Source of the DNA: Pseudomonadota bacterium
GTDB lineage: Bacteria; Pseudomonadota; Gammaproteobacteria; Burkholderiales; Ferrovaceae
Assembly: GCA_021798835.1 (NCBI GenBank)
Contig: JAJZBQ010000003.1
Location: forward strand, 124,001 to 188,000
DNA length: 64,000 nucleotides
Reading direction: 5' to 3'
Every line of letters starts with the position of its first letter. Position 1 is the first letter of the stretch. Below the pieces are notes generated by a model, which worked only from the letters and a program-made list of their open reading frames with translations, made no database searches and was not told where the DNA came from. A program made the position numbers and the translations under genes. Positions 55,940 through 64,000 of this stretch are shown here, piece after piece.

Positions 55940-55969
55940 TTTTATTTTCAATAGAATTTGAAAATAAAA
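55940..55969. repeat. 12-bp AT-rich inverted repeat upstream of opgH
   Basis: TTTTATTTTCAA, six bases, then TTGAAAATAAAA form a perfect palindrome centred about 50 bp before the opgH start. No T-run follows on either strand, so it is more like a regulator or nucleoid-protein site than a terminator. The rest of the 206-bp gap (55798-56003) is AT-rich with no gene seen. Confidence 0.55.
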
Positions 55970-56003
55970 AGTGAGTCGGCATGGCATTTGCTTTTAACAG
56001 GGC

Positions 56004-57935
56004 ATGAACCCCTATGACCTCATGACCATTACCCGCCCTGATTATCAGGTTCCCCACCTGCACCGTGGTTCCATGGTAGCCCGACCTTGGCATGGATTCT
56101 GGAAAGGCCTCCTGGCACTCTGGAAAGGCGCCACCCCCCCACCCGCCTCATTCCATTCCACCCCCCAAGCCTGGGAAAAAGTCGCTTCAGTGCGCCGCTC
56201 GCGGTTCGTGCTGGCCATTACCCTTGCCACCCTGACAGCCGCCTGGTTGCAATGGCCGCGCGACCTCCATGGATATGCCGGAGTCCTGGGCTTCGTCCAG
56301 TGGTTTCTGTTCACGATACTGTTTGCCTGGGTCAGCGCCGGATTTCTGACTGCCGTCATGGGATACCGGGCATTGCGCCGTCGGGATCCCTACGCGCTTC
56401 CTCTTGTTTCTGCGGCACTCGATCCCATCGATGAATCCGCACGCACTGCCCTGATCATGCCGATTTGCCACGAACATGTCGATACGGTGTTTGCCGGGTT
56501 GCGCGCTACCTGCGAATCACTGGCAGCCACACGCAACGCGAGCCTGTTCGATGTTTTCATCCTGTCAGACAGCCGTGATCCACACATTCTCGCCCAGGAA
56601 ATGGCGGCATGGGCCGACCTGCGCGCTCGTCTGGGCCATTCGCTACGCCTGTTCTATCGTGTACGCCAGCGCCATGGACGCAAGAAGGCCGGGAATGTCG
56701 CCGACTTCTGCCGTCGCTGGGGAAAAGACTATCGTTACATGATCGTACTGGATGCCGACAGCATCATGAGCGGTAGCGCCCTGACGCAACTGGTCAGTCT
56801 GATGGAAGCCAATCCCAGCGCCGGGATCATCCAAACGGCCCCCCGCTCGGTAGGGCAGGATTCACTGCACGCACGCAGCCAACAGTTTGCCGGACGAGTC
56901 AGCGGACGACTGTTTACCGCCGGCATGCAGTATTGGCAACTGGGTGAGTCCCACTACTGGGGCCATAACGCCATCTTGCGCATCGCTCCATTCATGGCCC
57001 ACTGCGGCCTAGCGCTTCTTCCCGGGAACGGCAGCCTGAGCGGAGAAATCCTGTCCCATGATTTTGTCGAGGCGGCTCTGCTGCGCCGTGCTGGCTACCA
57101 CACCTGGATCGTTCCTGACCTGGAAGGCAGTTATGAACAACAACCCGCCCATCTGTTGGAAGAATTGCAGCGTGATCGGCGCTGGTGTCAGGGCAACCTG
57201 AAGAATTTCCGTCTCCTGTGGGAACCCGGTTTCCATGCTGTGCACCGCGCCATGCTGGTCACTGGAGTCATGGCCTATGCATCGGCTCCCCTGTGGCTGG
57301 CCTATATCCTGACCAGTTTGACTCTCTCGCTGGTCAATCCCGAAGGAGCTACCTTCCCTGTACTCTGGCCTGTCACCCTGGGAATGCTGATGATCCCCCG
57401 TTTTCTGGCTGTAGCCGCCGTGATTCAATCCTCTGAGGCTACCCGCTTTGGCGGCATTGGATCCTTGATCGCCAGCGCCACCACCGAAGCCCTGTTATCG
57501 ATGGCTCAGGCTCCACTGCGCATGATGGCCCACACCGTGTTCGTCATCAGTGCCATGACCGGTTTCAAACTCGAATGGAAATCTCCCGCCCGCGAATCCG
57601 AAGCCTTGTCCTGGTCGCAAGCCTGGAACCATTACCGTTCCCTGTCGGTATTGGGGGGTCTCCTGCTCGTAGTGGGTGCCTGGGCAGGTGCATCACCTCT
57701 GCTGTGGATGACTCCCGTCATCCTTCCCTGGTTACTCGCCGCCCCTCTGGCCGTACTGACCAGCCGTTCCATCCCTACCCTGGGATTGCCAGCAGCCCTT
57801 GATATCCCAGAAGAACGCCGCCCTCCCTCGGTGTTGCGCAATGCATGGCAGTATGCTGGGCGATCACGACTGTTCAGCCTGCCACGCCGTCATTCCCAAC
57901 GATTACCCCGCACTCTGCAAACCCTGGAATTCTGA
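56004..57935 (+). CDS. opgH: Glucans biosynthesis glucosyltransferase H (osmoregulated periplasmic glucans)
   Basis: A 643-residue inner-membrane GT2 glycosyltransferase that polymerises glucose from UDP-glucose into periplasmic glucan. Membrane segments flank a cytosolic catalytic domain: ALIMPICHEHVDTVFAGL (~150), VFILSDSRDPHI (~183), FYRVRQRHGRKKAGNVADF and MIVLDADSIMSG (~248) with the DxD-type metal site, and QRDRRWCQGNLKNF (~390), the QxxRW motif. The helices after residue ~415 form the export channel. It lacks the long N-terminal extension of E. coli OpgH (847 aa). No opgG is adjacent. Confidence 0.92.
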   Translation: MNPYDLMTITRPDYQVPHLHRGSMVARPWHGFWKGLLALWKGATPPPASFHSTPQAWEKVASVRRSRFVLAITLATLTAAWLQWPRDLHGYAGVLGFVQWFLFTILFAWVSAGFLTAVMGYRALRRRDPYALPLVSAALDPIDESARTALIMPICHEHVDTVFAGLRATCESLAATRNASLFDVFILSDSRDPHILAQEMAAWADLRARLGHSLRLFYRVRQRHGRKKAGNVADFCRRWGKDYRYMIVLDADSIMSGSALTQLVSLMEANPSAGIIQTAPRSVGQDSLHARSQQFAGRVSGRLFTAGMQYWQLGESHYWGHNAILRIAPFMAHCGLALLPGNGSLSGEILSHDFVEAALLRRAGYHTWIVPDLEGSYEQQPAHLLEELQRDRRWCQGNLKNFRLLWEPGFHAVHRAMLVTGVMAYASAPLWLAYILTSLTLSLVNPEGATFPVLWPVTLGMLMIPRFLAVAAVIQSSEATRFGGIGSLIASATTEALLSMAQAPLRMMAHTVFVISAMTGFKLEWKSPARESEALSWSQAWNHYRSLSVLGGLLLVVGAWAGASPLLWMTPVILPWLLAAPLAVLTSRSIPTLGLPAALDIPEERRPPSVLRNAWQYAGRSRLFSLPRRHSQRLPRTLQTLEF

Positions 57936-57947
57936 TGGCGTAATTAA

Positions 57948-57979
57948 AGTGTCTGGTCGTTCTGCATCGACCAGACACT
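57948..57979 (+). terminator. Rho-independent terminator after opgH
   Basis: AGTGTCTGGTCG, an 8-base loop, then CGACCAGACACT form a perfect 12-bp stem 12 bp after the opgH stop, followed by the T-rich CTTTCTCT. On the other strand the stem is followed by TTTAATTA, so it might work in both directions. Confidence 0.8.
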
Positions 57980-58081
57980 CTTTCTCTGCGCGGGCACAAC
58001 TTCTGTCATACGCTACGCATTTCCCTGGTATACAATTTACCCACCTATTTTTGTGGTAAATCTTCCCCTTTGAAAAACCCC

Positions 58082-59290
58082 ATGCACGTCTCGCCCCCTG
58101 AACTTATCCCGAAAAGCCCTGTATTGGGGAGTTTATTTCTACACAGAAATGCCACCGATGCCTACCCTTCTCTGCTCGATGCCCCCCAACAACAATCGCA
58201 CCGACGAGGAAGTTTGGCTCTGGCCATGGTATTACGCCATCTTCACCTGAACCCGGAGGATGAAATCCTGCTTCCGGCTTACCATTGCACGGCCATGGTA
58301 CTGCCTGTCATTTCTTGTCAGTTGACTCCGGTGTTCTACCGTATCCAGTCCAATACCCAGGTAGATCTGGAAGACCTGGAACAGCGTCTGACCTCGCATT
58401 CCAAAGTTTTGATCGCGCCACACTTCTTTGGATTCCACCAGGCTGCTGCGCGCCTGCGCGCCTTTTGCGATGCTCACCGCCTGATTTACCTTGAGGATTG
58501 CGCACATGCCTTCTTTGGCTATTGTGACGAACAGCCAATCGGCTTCCATGGGGATTACGCCATCGGCAGCAACTGGAAATTTTTTCCCATCAATGAGGGA
58601 GGTTGCCTCGTTTCGCACCGCCATCCTCTGGATTACCCTACCCAGTCCGCCTCTCCGGTTACCGAATTGAAGGCATTCGTCAATACCCTGGAGTATTCCC
58701 TGCAATACCAGCGCCTGCGTTCCCTCCGTGGCATATTCTCCTGGGCCATGCGTCTCAGGAACCGCACCCAGCCTGTGCAGTCCTCCTCCCTTGCCTCGGT
58801 TCCCCCGGAGGGCTGGGAACCCGTAGCCACCGACCCCGGTTTTCAGGTCAATGAGGTGAATCACCGTGGAACGCGCTGGGCTTCATGGGTTACCCAGCAA
58901 TCGTCCCAGACCATGATCGTGACCAAACGACGGCAAAATTACCTGATATTACTGCGTGCCAGCCAGCAGTGGCCAGGCTGCCGCCCTCTTCACCCGGACC
59001 TTCCGGAAGGAGTGGTCCCACATGTTTTTCCCTTGATCATGGATAATCCCCGACAATATTTTGCGCGGCTGAAGTTCTCCGGAGTTCCCATCATCCGCTT
59101 TGGGGAATTTCTGTGGGAAGGAATGGATCCCCTGACCTGCCCGATCAGCGCCGATTACTCTCGGCGTATCTTCCAGTTTCCCTGCCATCAGGAATTGTCA
59201 TCCCGCGAATTACAGTGGATGATCACCACCATCAGCCACATTTTGCATGACAACCCGGCCACGCCAGCCCCCTTCGGAATTTACCCATGA
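58082..59290 (+). CDS. DegT/DnrJ-type PLP-dependent aminotransferase-like protein
   Basis: A 402-residue protein from the ATG at 58082; a TTG at 58070 is an in-frame alternative. The fold-type I pattern is clear: RRGSLALAMVLRHLHLNPEDE (~40), ILLPAYHCTAMVLPVIS (~60), KVLIAPHFFGFHQAAARL (~115), LIYLEDCAHAFFGY (~140) with the PLP-binding Asp, and K166 in SNWKFFPINEGGCLV as the Schiff-base lysine. The SxxK context differs from classical sugar aminotransferases (usually FHPTKNLG), so the substrate may not be a nucleotide sugar. It overlaps the FemAB-like gene by ATGA and probably forms an operon with it and prsK. Confidence 0.8.
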   Translation: MHVSPPELIPKSPVLGSLFLHRNATDAYPSLLDAPQQQSHRRGSLALAMVLRHLHLNPEDEILLPAYHCTAMVLPVISCQLTPVFYRIQSNTQVDLEDLEQRLTSHSKVLIAPHFFGFHQAAARLRAFCDAHRLIYLEDCAHAFFGYCDEQPIGFHGDYAIGSNWKFFPINEGGCLVSHRHPLDYPTQSASPVTELKAFVNTLEYSLQYQRLRSLRGIFSWAMRLRNRTQPVQSSSLASVPPEGWEPVATDPGFQVNEVNHRGTRWASWVTQQSSQTMIVTKRRQNYLILLRASQQWPGCRPLHPDLPEGVVPHVFPLIMDNPRQYFARLKFSGVPIIRFGEFLWEGMDPLTCPISADYSRRIFQFPCHQELSSRELQWMITTISHILHDNPATPAPFGIYP

Positions 59291-60291
59291 AATGGCAACT
59301 GCTCCCCGCCTCACGTTTTGAAGACTATCGACAGTCTTGGCAAACCCTCAATGATCAGACCCTGCGTTCGGCGCTGATGCATCCGGATCTCTGGGGTCCC
59401 GCCCTGGAATACTTTGCCACCGGTCAAGAACGACTGGCCATTGCTGGCGACCATGAACCACAGGCCATGACCCTGCTGCGCCAAACCCGACAATGGACCT
59501 GGGAAACCTTTCAACCCTCCCAATGCCCCCTCGGTCCCTGGCTTGCCACCCCACAATGCCCACCGCAAACCCTACTGTCGGGGCTGCTTCGGGCATTGCC
59601 GGGATACCCGATCGTCATTGGGTTGACTCAGCAGGATCCGGATTTTTATCCCCGTTCCGACGCGCCACACTCTCCTATCCATACCCTGGACTATATCCAG
59701 ACGGCGCGCGTCCCACTCTCGGGCACTTTCGAAGACTACTGGGAAAAACGCGGGAAAAACCTGCGGGCCAACATGAAGAAGCAGCGCAATCAACTGGCGA
59801 AAGCAGGCAAGACCCTGCGCATGGTTTGTCACCGCCACAGCATAGATATGGATCAGGCCATCCGCGATTTCGGACAACTGGAAATGTCGGGGTGGAAAAA
59901 TGACCAGGGGACGGCAGTTCACGCTGACAACCCGCAAGGGAAGTTCTACACCCGGATCATGAAAAACTTCAGTTTGCGCGACAAGGCCAGGGTCTATGCT
60001 TTATATTACGACGATGACCTCGTCGCCATGGATCTGTGCATTCTCGACGATCAGGCGCTGATCATTCTGAAAACCGCGTACCATGAGACCCTGCGCGAGG
60101 GCACCTCCCCCGCATTCCTGCTACATCAGGACATGTTTACCACGTTATTTACCGAGAAACCCGCCAACAACATCGAATTCTATGGCCGTGTCCTGGAATG
60201 GCACACCCGTTGGACGGATGACGTTCGGACTCTCTACCATCTCAATGGCTATCGCTGGCCATTGGCAAAGAAAATACTGCTGCGCCACTGA
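59287..60291 (+). CDS. FemAB/CelD-like GNAT acyltransferase
   Basis: A 334-residue GNAT-superfamily protein of the FemAB/BioF2-like group. The second half carries the signature: GTFEDYWEKRGKNLRANMKK (~145), LEMSGWKNDQGTAVHADNPQ (~198), VYALYYDDDLVAMDLCI (~235) and ILKTAYHETLREGTSPAFLL (~255), ending RTLYHLNGYRWPLAKK. Related genes are common in exosortase/PEP-CTERM exopolysaccharide loci. A role in modifying a sugar or peptide precursor is likely. It is coupled by overlap to the preceding aminotransferase-like gene. Confidence 0.78.
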   Translation: MKWQLLPASRFEDYRQSWQTLNDQTLRSALMHPDLWGPALEYFATGQERLAIAGDHEPQAMTLLRQTRQWTWETFQPSQCPLGPWLATPQCPPQTLLSGLLRALPGYPIVIGLTQQDPDFYPRSDAPHSPIHTLDYIQTARVPLSGTFEDYWEKRGKNLRANMKKQRNQLAKAGKTLRMVCHRHSIDMDQAIRDFGQLEMSGWKNDQGTAVHADNPQGKFYTRIMKNFSLRDKARVYALYYDDDLVAMDLCILDDQALIILKTAYHETLREGTSPAFLLHQDMFTTLFTEKPANNIEFYGRVLEWHTRWTDDVRTLYHLNGYRWPLAKKILLRH

Positions 60292-60297
60292 TTCCCC

Positions 60298-62361
60298 TTG
60301 GCCTCCTTTTATCACTACAGCAATCTTTGTGCACTGCTTGCCTTCGGGGCACTGGCGCTCTATCTGTGCTTGCCCAGCAAATCTGTGGATGGCAATGTCC
60401 CGCGACACTTTCTGGCCATTGTCTGTCTGGTCAATGCCACTTGGTCCGGCATACTGGCATTCGTCCCCCTCTCGGCACGTTACCTGCTTCTCACGGAAGG
60501 CTCCGAATACCTTCGTGACTTGATGTGGGGGTGGTACATCATCCGGGTCATCTACTTCTGTACCGATCGCACCTTTGCACACCATAAAAAAATCATCATC
60601 GCTCTGCTGGTCTTTACTGCCTTCGCCATACTCAGTATCCCCCTTCTCCACTGGACCAGCCTCTCCGATGACCCCGCGTCTTCCAAACCCGCCTTTGCCC
60701 TGCATCTCGCGTTTTCCATCATCAACCTGATCCTTGTCGAACAGATCTTCCGGAACACACCCGACACCTACCGTTGGGGGATAAAATTTTTCTGTTTCGG
60801 TGTCGGAACCCTATTCGCCCTGGATTTCCTCATGTACTCGGAAGCACTGATGTTCGGTTCCCTTTCTTCTACATTATGGGTCAGTCGTGGGCTGATCCAT
60901 GTATTTGCCGTTCCCCTGATCCTGATCTCCGATCTGCGCGGAAAAACCTGGAATAAAACCCTCAAACTCTCACGCCATGTCGTCTTTCATTCCGTCACCC
61001 TGATCGCCTCCGGCATCTATCTGTTGTCCATGTCGGTCATCGCTTATTCCATCCGGGTCGAGGGCGGATCCTGGGGGCCAGCTGCTCAGACATTTCTACT
61101 GTTTGGGGCTTCCTTGCTGCTGCTCATCATCCTTTTTTCCGGGAAAATTCGCTCCAAATTCAAGGTCACCATCAGCAAGCATTTTTTCAATCACCAGTTT
61201 GACTATCGCGTGGAATGGCTGAAATTTTCACGTACGCTGTTGAATGCCGAAAACTCGGAGACCATCTACGAAGCCGCCATCAGCGCTCTGGGTGCCTTGG
61301 TAGAATGCCAGAAAGGGGCTTTGTGGCTCCAGAGCGAGCCGGACAAAACCTACCACTGCGTGGCCAGCATGGGTACTACCCTGAGTGAGGATACCATTTC
61401 TCCCAAATCTTCACTGGTTCACTTTTTTCAGGAATACAAGTGGGTCATCGATATGGATGAGTACGATCCGCGACGCAGCCCATTTGAAAAACTGGATATT
61501 CCCCCTTCTATCCTGGCCATGAAAGGGGTCTGGTTGATCGTTCCCCTCATGCTGCATACCCGCCTGACGGGATTCATCGTACTCAGCGAACCGCTTGGAA
61601 AAATCGAGTTCAATTGGGAAGTCAGCGATTTACTCAAGGCGGCTGGTTACCAACTGGCCAGCAATCTGATGCAAAAACAAGCCAGCGATGCCCTGATGGT
61701 GGCACGACAGTTCGAGTCTTACCACCGCATGTCGGCCTTCATCGTCCATGACCTGAAAAACCTGATGATGCAACTCAGCCTGTTGACCAGCAATGCAGAA
61801 AAATTTGGGGATAGTGCCGAATTTCAGGAAGACATGCAATTTACCCTGAAAAATGTCGTGGCACGGATGAACCAACTGTTGCTGCGCTTGCAGGGCAACA
61901 ATCGCGAAACTCAACTGCAACCCGTGAATCTGGAGACCCTGATCCGTCAGGTGCTACAGGATAAAGCGGCTTTCAAACCCAAGCCTCAGTTTCATCCGCT
62001 GGTTTCCTGCACCGTGTGTGCCGATGGTGAACGCCTGCACCGTGCCATCGGCAATATCATCCAGAATGCGTGCGAAGCGACCCCCCACGATGGTCGGGTG
62101 ATCGTTCGCCTGCACACCGAAGGAAACCATGCCGTGATCGAAATCCAGGATACCGGAAAGGGAATGGACGATGCCTTCATCCGCACACGCCTGTTCCGCC
62201 CCTTCGATTCCACCAAAAAGACGGGTATGGGGGTAGGGGTTTACGAATGCAAAGCCTATCTGGAAGAATTGGGCGGCTGGGTAAAGGTCAACAGTCAAAT
62301 CCAGGTGGGCACCACCTTCCAACTGGCCATCCCGCTGTCTTCCGCTTCCAGGTCAGCGTAA
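60298..62361 (+). CDS. prsK: PEP-CTERM/exosortase-A system sensor histidine kinase PrsK
   Basis: A 687-residue kinase with a TTG start six bases after the FemAB-like gene. About eight membrane helices (1-280) are followed by a GAF domain (~305-455), the phospho-histidine H484 in AFIVHDLKNLMMQLSLL, and an ATPase domain with RAIGNIIQNACEATPHDGR, IQDTGKGMDDAFI and TKKTGMGVGVYECKAYLEEL. The layout is that of PrsK. PrsK/PrsR control exopolysaccharide and PEP-CTERM protein genes. Its end overlaps prsR, which runs in the opposite direction. Confidence 0.9.
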   Translation: MASFYHYSNLCALLAFGALALYLCLPSKSVDGNVPRHFLAIVCLVNATWSGILAFVPLSARYLLLTEGSEYLRDLMWGWYIIRVIYFCTDRTFAHHKKIIIALLVFTAFAILSIPLLHWTSLSDDPASSKPAFALHLAFSIINLILVEQIFRNTPDTYRWGIKFFCFGVGTLFALDFLMYSEALMFGSLSSTLWVSRGLIHVFAVPLILISDLRGKTWNKTLKLSRHVVFHSVTLIASGIYLLSMSVIAYSIRVEGGSWGPAAQTFLLFGASLLLLIILFSGKIRSKFKVTISKHFFNHQFDYRVEWLKFSRTLLNAENSETIYEAAISALGALVECQKGALWLQSEPDKTYHCVASMGTTLSEDTISPKSSLVHFFQEYKWVIDMDEYDPRRSPFEKLDIPPSILAMKGVWLIVPLMLHTRLTGFIVLSEPLGKIEFNWEVSDLLKAAGYQLASNLMQKQASDALMVARQFESYHRMSAFIVHDLKNLMMQLSLLTSNAEKFGDSAEFQEDMQFTLKNVVARMNQLLLRLQGNNRETQLQPVNLETLIRQVLQDKAAFKPKPQFHPLVSCTVCADGERLHRAIGNIIQNACEATPHDGRVIVRLHTEGNHAVIEIQDTGKGMDDAFIRTRLFRPFDSTKKTGMGVGVYECKAYLEELGGWVKVNSQIQVGTTFQLAIPLSSASRSA

Positions 62362-63693
62362 ATGATATTGTTCCATCAAACTGTATAAGGTAGGGCGCGT
62401 CACCCCCAGCAACTGGGCGGCTTGCGCAACGTTGCCATTGGTACGCGCCAGACTCTTGAGGATGGCTTCACGTTCGGCTTCTTCGCGAACCTGACGCAGA
62501 CTCACCGAAGCCGGTTCCGCCTGACCCACCTCAAGTCCCAGATCCTCTCCCCCAACCAGCGGTCCCTCGCTCATGATACTGGCACGCTTGATGACGTTTT
62601 CCAGTTCGCGGACATTCCCGGGCCAGGAATACTGTTCGATGATCGCCAGAGCATCGGACTTGAATCCCTTGAAGTGCCGATTGTGCTGCTCCCCAAAGCG
62701 CTTGAGCATGGCATAGGCGAGCAATACCGCATCGCCGATGCGATCTCGCAGGGGAGGAACCTTCAGCGTGATCTCGGTCAGGCGGTAGTACAAATCTTCA
62801 CGAAACAGCCCCTGACGAATCAAATCCCCCAGGTTACAATGGGTTGCACAAATCACCCGAACATCCACCGGAATCTCGGTACGTCCTCCAATCCGCTCGA
62901 TCACCCGCTCTTGCAAAAAGCGCAACAATTTAGCCTGCAAAGACAGCGGTAAATCACCGATTTCATCCAGAAACAAGGTCCCTTGATGCGCCAGTTCCAC
63001 ACGCCCCGGTGTCTGTTTGACAGCACCGGTAAACGCCCCCTTTTCGTAGCCAAACAATTCACTTTCCAACAAATTCTCTGGTATCGCCGCGCAATTGATG
63101 GCCACCATCCGATTTTCACTGCGGGGGCTGAGATGGTGCAACGCACGGGCAAACAGTTCCTTTCCCGTACCGCTTTCTCCAAGAACCGTCACCGTCACAT
63201 CCGATGTGGCCACCCGTTCCACGGTACGACACACCTGCTGCATCTGCGGATCATTGGTCAGAATTCCCTGCAACGGATTGGGCTGATGACGGTTTTTCAG
63301 ACGAATGTTTTCGACCTCAAGGTGATACAGGGCAAATGCGCGTTCCAGAATCAGGGACATCTCTTGCGGATCAAACGGCTTCTGGCAAAAGTCGTAGGCT
63401 CCCAACCCCACCGCGCGTACGGAAATCTCCCGCTCGGTATTGCCTGTCAAGACAATCACCTTGGTCAGCGGTGAAACCACCTTGATTTCTTCCAGGGTCC
63501 TCAACCCCTCCGTCACCCCATCCGGGTCGGGGGGTAGTCCCAGATCCAACAGCACCACCTCGGGCTCCAGACGCCGCACCAGCGCCAGCGCGTCCACACG
63601 GTTACCCGCTATCTGCAAGGGAAACTTGTCGAGTTGCCAGCGTAATTGCTTCTGTAACCCCACATCATCTTCTATCAACAGCAGATTCTCCAC
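62353..63693 (-). CDS. prsR: PEP-CTERM-box sigma-54 response regulator PrsR
   Basis: A 446-residue NtrC-type regulator. The GTG at 63693 is chosen: AAGGAGA lies six bases upstream, and the open frame before it is not receiver-like. Receiver with D50 in VVLLDLGLPPDPDGVTEGL and K in YDFCQKPFD; AAA+ domain with [27 protein letters not shown] (sigma-54 contact) and [13 protein letters not shown]; Fis-type HTH at the end (NGNVAQAAQLLGVTRPTLYSL). PrsR activates sigma-54 promoters of the exosortase system. It is convergent with its likely kinase prsK (9-bp overlap). Confidence 0.92.
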   Translation of the reverse strand: MENLLLIEDDVGLQKQLRWQLDKFPLQIAGNRVDALALVRRLEPEVVLLDLGLPPDPDGVTEGLRTLEEIKVVSPLTKVIVLTGNTEREISVRAVGLGAYDFCQKPFDPQEMSLILERAFALYHLEVENIRLKNRHQPNPLQGILTNDPQMQQVCRTVERVATSDVTVTVLGESGTGKELFARALHHLSPRSENRMVAINCAAIPENLLESELFGYEKGAFTGAVKQTPGRVELAHQGTLFLDEIGDLPLSLQAKLLRFLQERVIERIGGRTEIPVDVRVICATHCNLGDLIRQGLFREDLYYRLTEITLKVPPLRDRIGDAVLLAYAMLKRFGEQHNRHFKGFKSDALAIIEQYSWPGNVRELENVIKRASIMSEGPLVGGEDLGLEVGQAEPASVSLRQVREEAEREAILKSLARTNGNVAQAAQLLGVTRPTLYSLMEQYHLR

Positions 63694-63771
63694 CTGGTTC
63701 TCCTTGTTTTTTCTCTTTATCTGATTGCAGCCAGATCCGCTTTCACCGAGCCCCACACGTCTGCCACGAGG

Positions 63772-64000
63772 TCACGGCGTAACACCTGCCGACACCAAAA
63801 GAGCCTCGATATAATTACCGGGAACCGCATAAGCCACCCCGGACAGCGACGCCAACACCGCCTCTTTGGTCTCCTTGACAGCCACCAGATTCAGCAATCC
63901 CACCACATGCCCTGAATTCACTTCGTAGAGCGGACTCCCGCTATTGCCGGGAAATGCCGTGGCATCCAGTTGAAATACCGGGTAGGGAGTCGGCATCTGG
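63772..64000 (-). CDS. Partial trypsin-like serine protease (C-terminal end)
   Basis: The last ~75 residues of a protein whose start lies beyond the window. FQLDATAFPGNSGSPLYEVN contains the catalytic serine motif GNSGSP, followed by GHVVGLLNLVA and a final VAYAVPGNYIEALLVSAGV. This is the C-terminal half of a trypsin/HtrA-type S1 protease domain ending without a PDZ domain. It lies upstream of prsR on the same strand (gap 78 bp), so it may be part of the exosortase-linked locus. Confidence 0.8.
   Translation of the reverse strand, partial: QMPTPYPVFQLDATAFPGNSGSPLYEVNSGHVVGLLNLVAVKETKEAVLASLSGVAYAVPGNYIEALLVSAGVTP

Noticed and set aside
55798-56003. Terminator formed by the AT palindrome before opgH
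   Set aside because: No T-run follows the stem on either strand and the stem is almost purely A/T.
1-64000. CRISPR arrays, insertion sequences, rRNA or tRNA genes
   Set aside because: No regularly spaced repeats, transposase genes or recognisable RNA genes were seen by eye; a tRNA covariance scan was not possible.

Overview
The window is a gene-dense stretch of a Gram-negative, probably betaproteobacterial chromosome. The sequence support for this is the hemA-prfA-prmC run, with grxD close by on the other strand; a PrsK/PrsR pair of the PEP-CTERM/exosortase-A type; OpgH; a complete Pel exopolysaccharide operon; and many ATGA-type overlaps. Placement near iron- or sulfur-oxidising Nitrosomonadales/Ferrovales-like bacteria is a guess from gene content only.

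Layout. 1-9 kb: thyA; a NarL-type regulator with a 7TM-type sensor kinase; a Fur-boxed pair (cupredoxin-like protein plus outer-membrane protein); a patatin phospholipase; a PF10118-type hydrolase; ilvD. 9-17 kb: kdpFABCDE, preceded by a KdpE-like box and a 30-codon membrane micro-ORF. 17-28 kb (minus strand): a cobalamin riboswitch, then cbiM, cbiF, cbiX, cbiC, cbiD, cbiET, cbiL, cbiG (split in two), cbiH with an unusual C-terminal domain, a [2Fe-2S] ferredoxin-like gene and a SulP transporter, nearly all overlapping. This is the early-cobalt (anaerobic) corrin route up to roughly cobyrinate; cbiJ, cbiA and later genes are not here. 28-47 kb (minus strand): rpe-trpE-LOG, then galE-pelABCDEFG plus a stand-alone PelA-hydrolase-like gene and a diguanylate-cyclase remnant, then trpG. 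The Pel block therefore lies between trpE and trpG. 47-55 kb: mltA, hemA, prfA, prmC, dgkA, an unrecognised gene, grxD (minus), an S1/P1 nuclease and an orphan sigma-54 response regulator. 56-64 kb: opgH, a DegT-like aminotransferase, a FemAB-like acyltransferase, prsK, convergent prsR and the end of a trypsin-like protease.

How the genes work together. Envelope and surface polymers dominate: Pel (c-di-GMP gated through PelD), osmoregulated glucan synthesis (OpgH), an exosortase-linked EPS regulatory pair, and murein turnover (MltA). Tetrapyrrole metabolism is also prominent: hemA feeds the pathway and the cbi operon makes corrin under B12 feedback. The most notable points are an apparent 1-nt frameshift near the 3' end of pelA, CbiH carrying what looks like a HutX/HemS-type domain beside a ferredoxin gene, and the insertion of the Pel block into the trp region together with a leftover GGDEF fragment. 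No rRNA, CRISPR array, insertion sequence or tRNA was recognised by eye.
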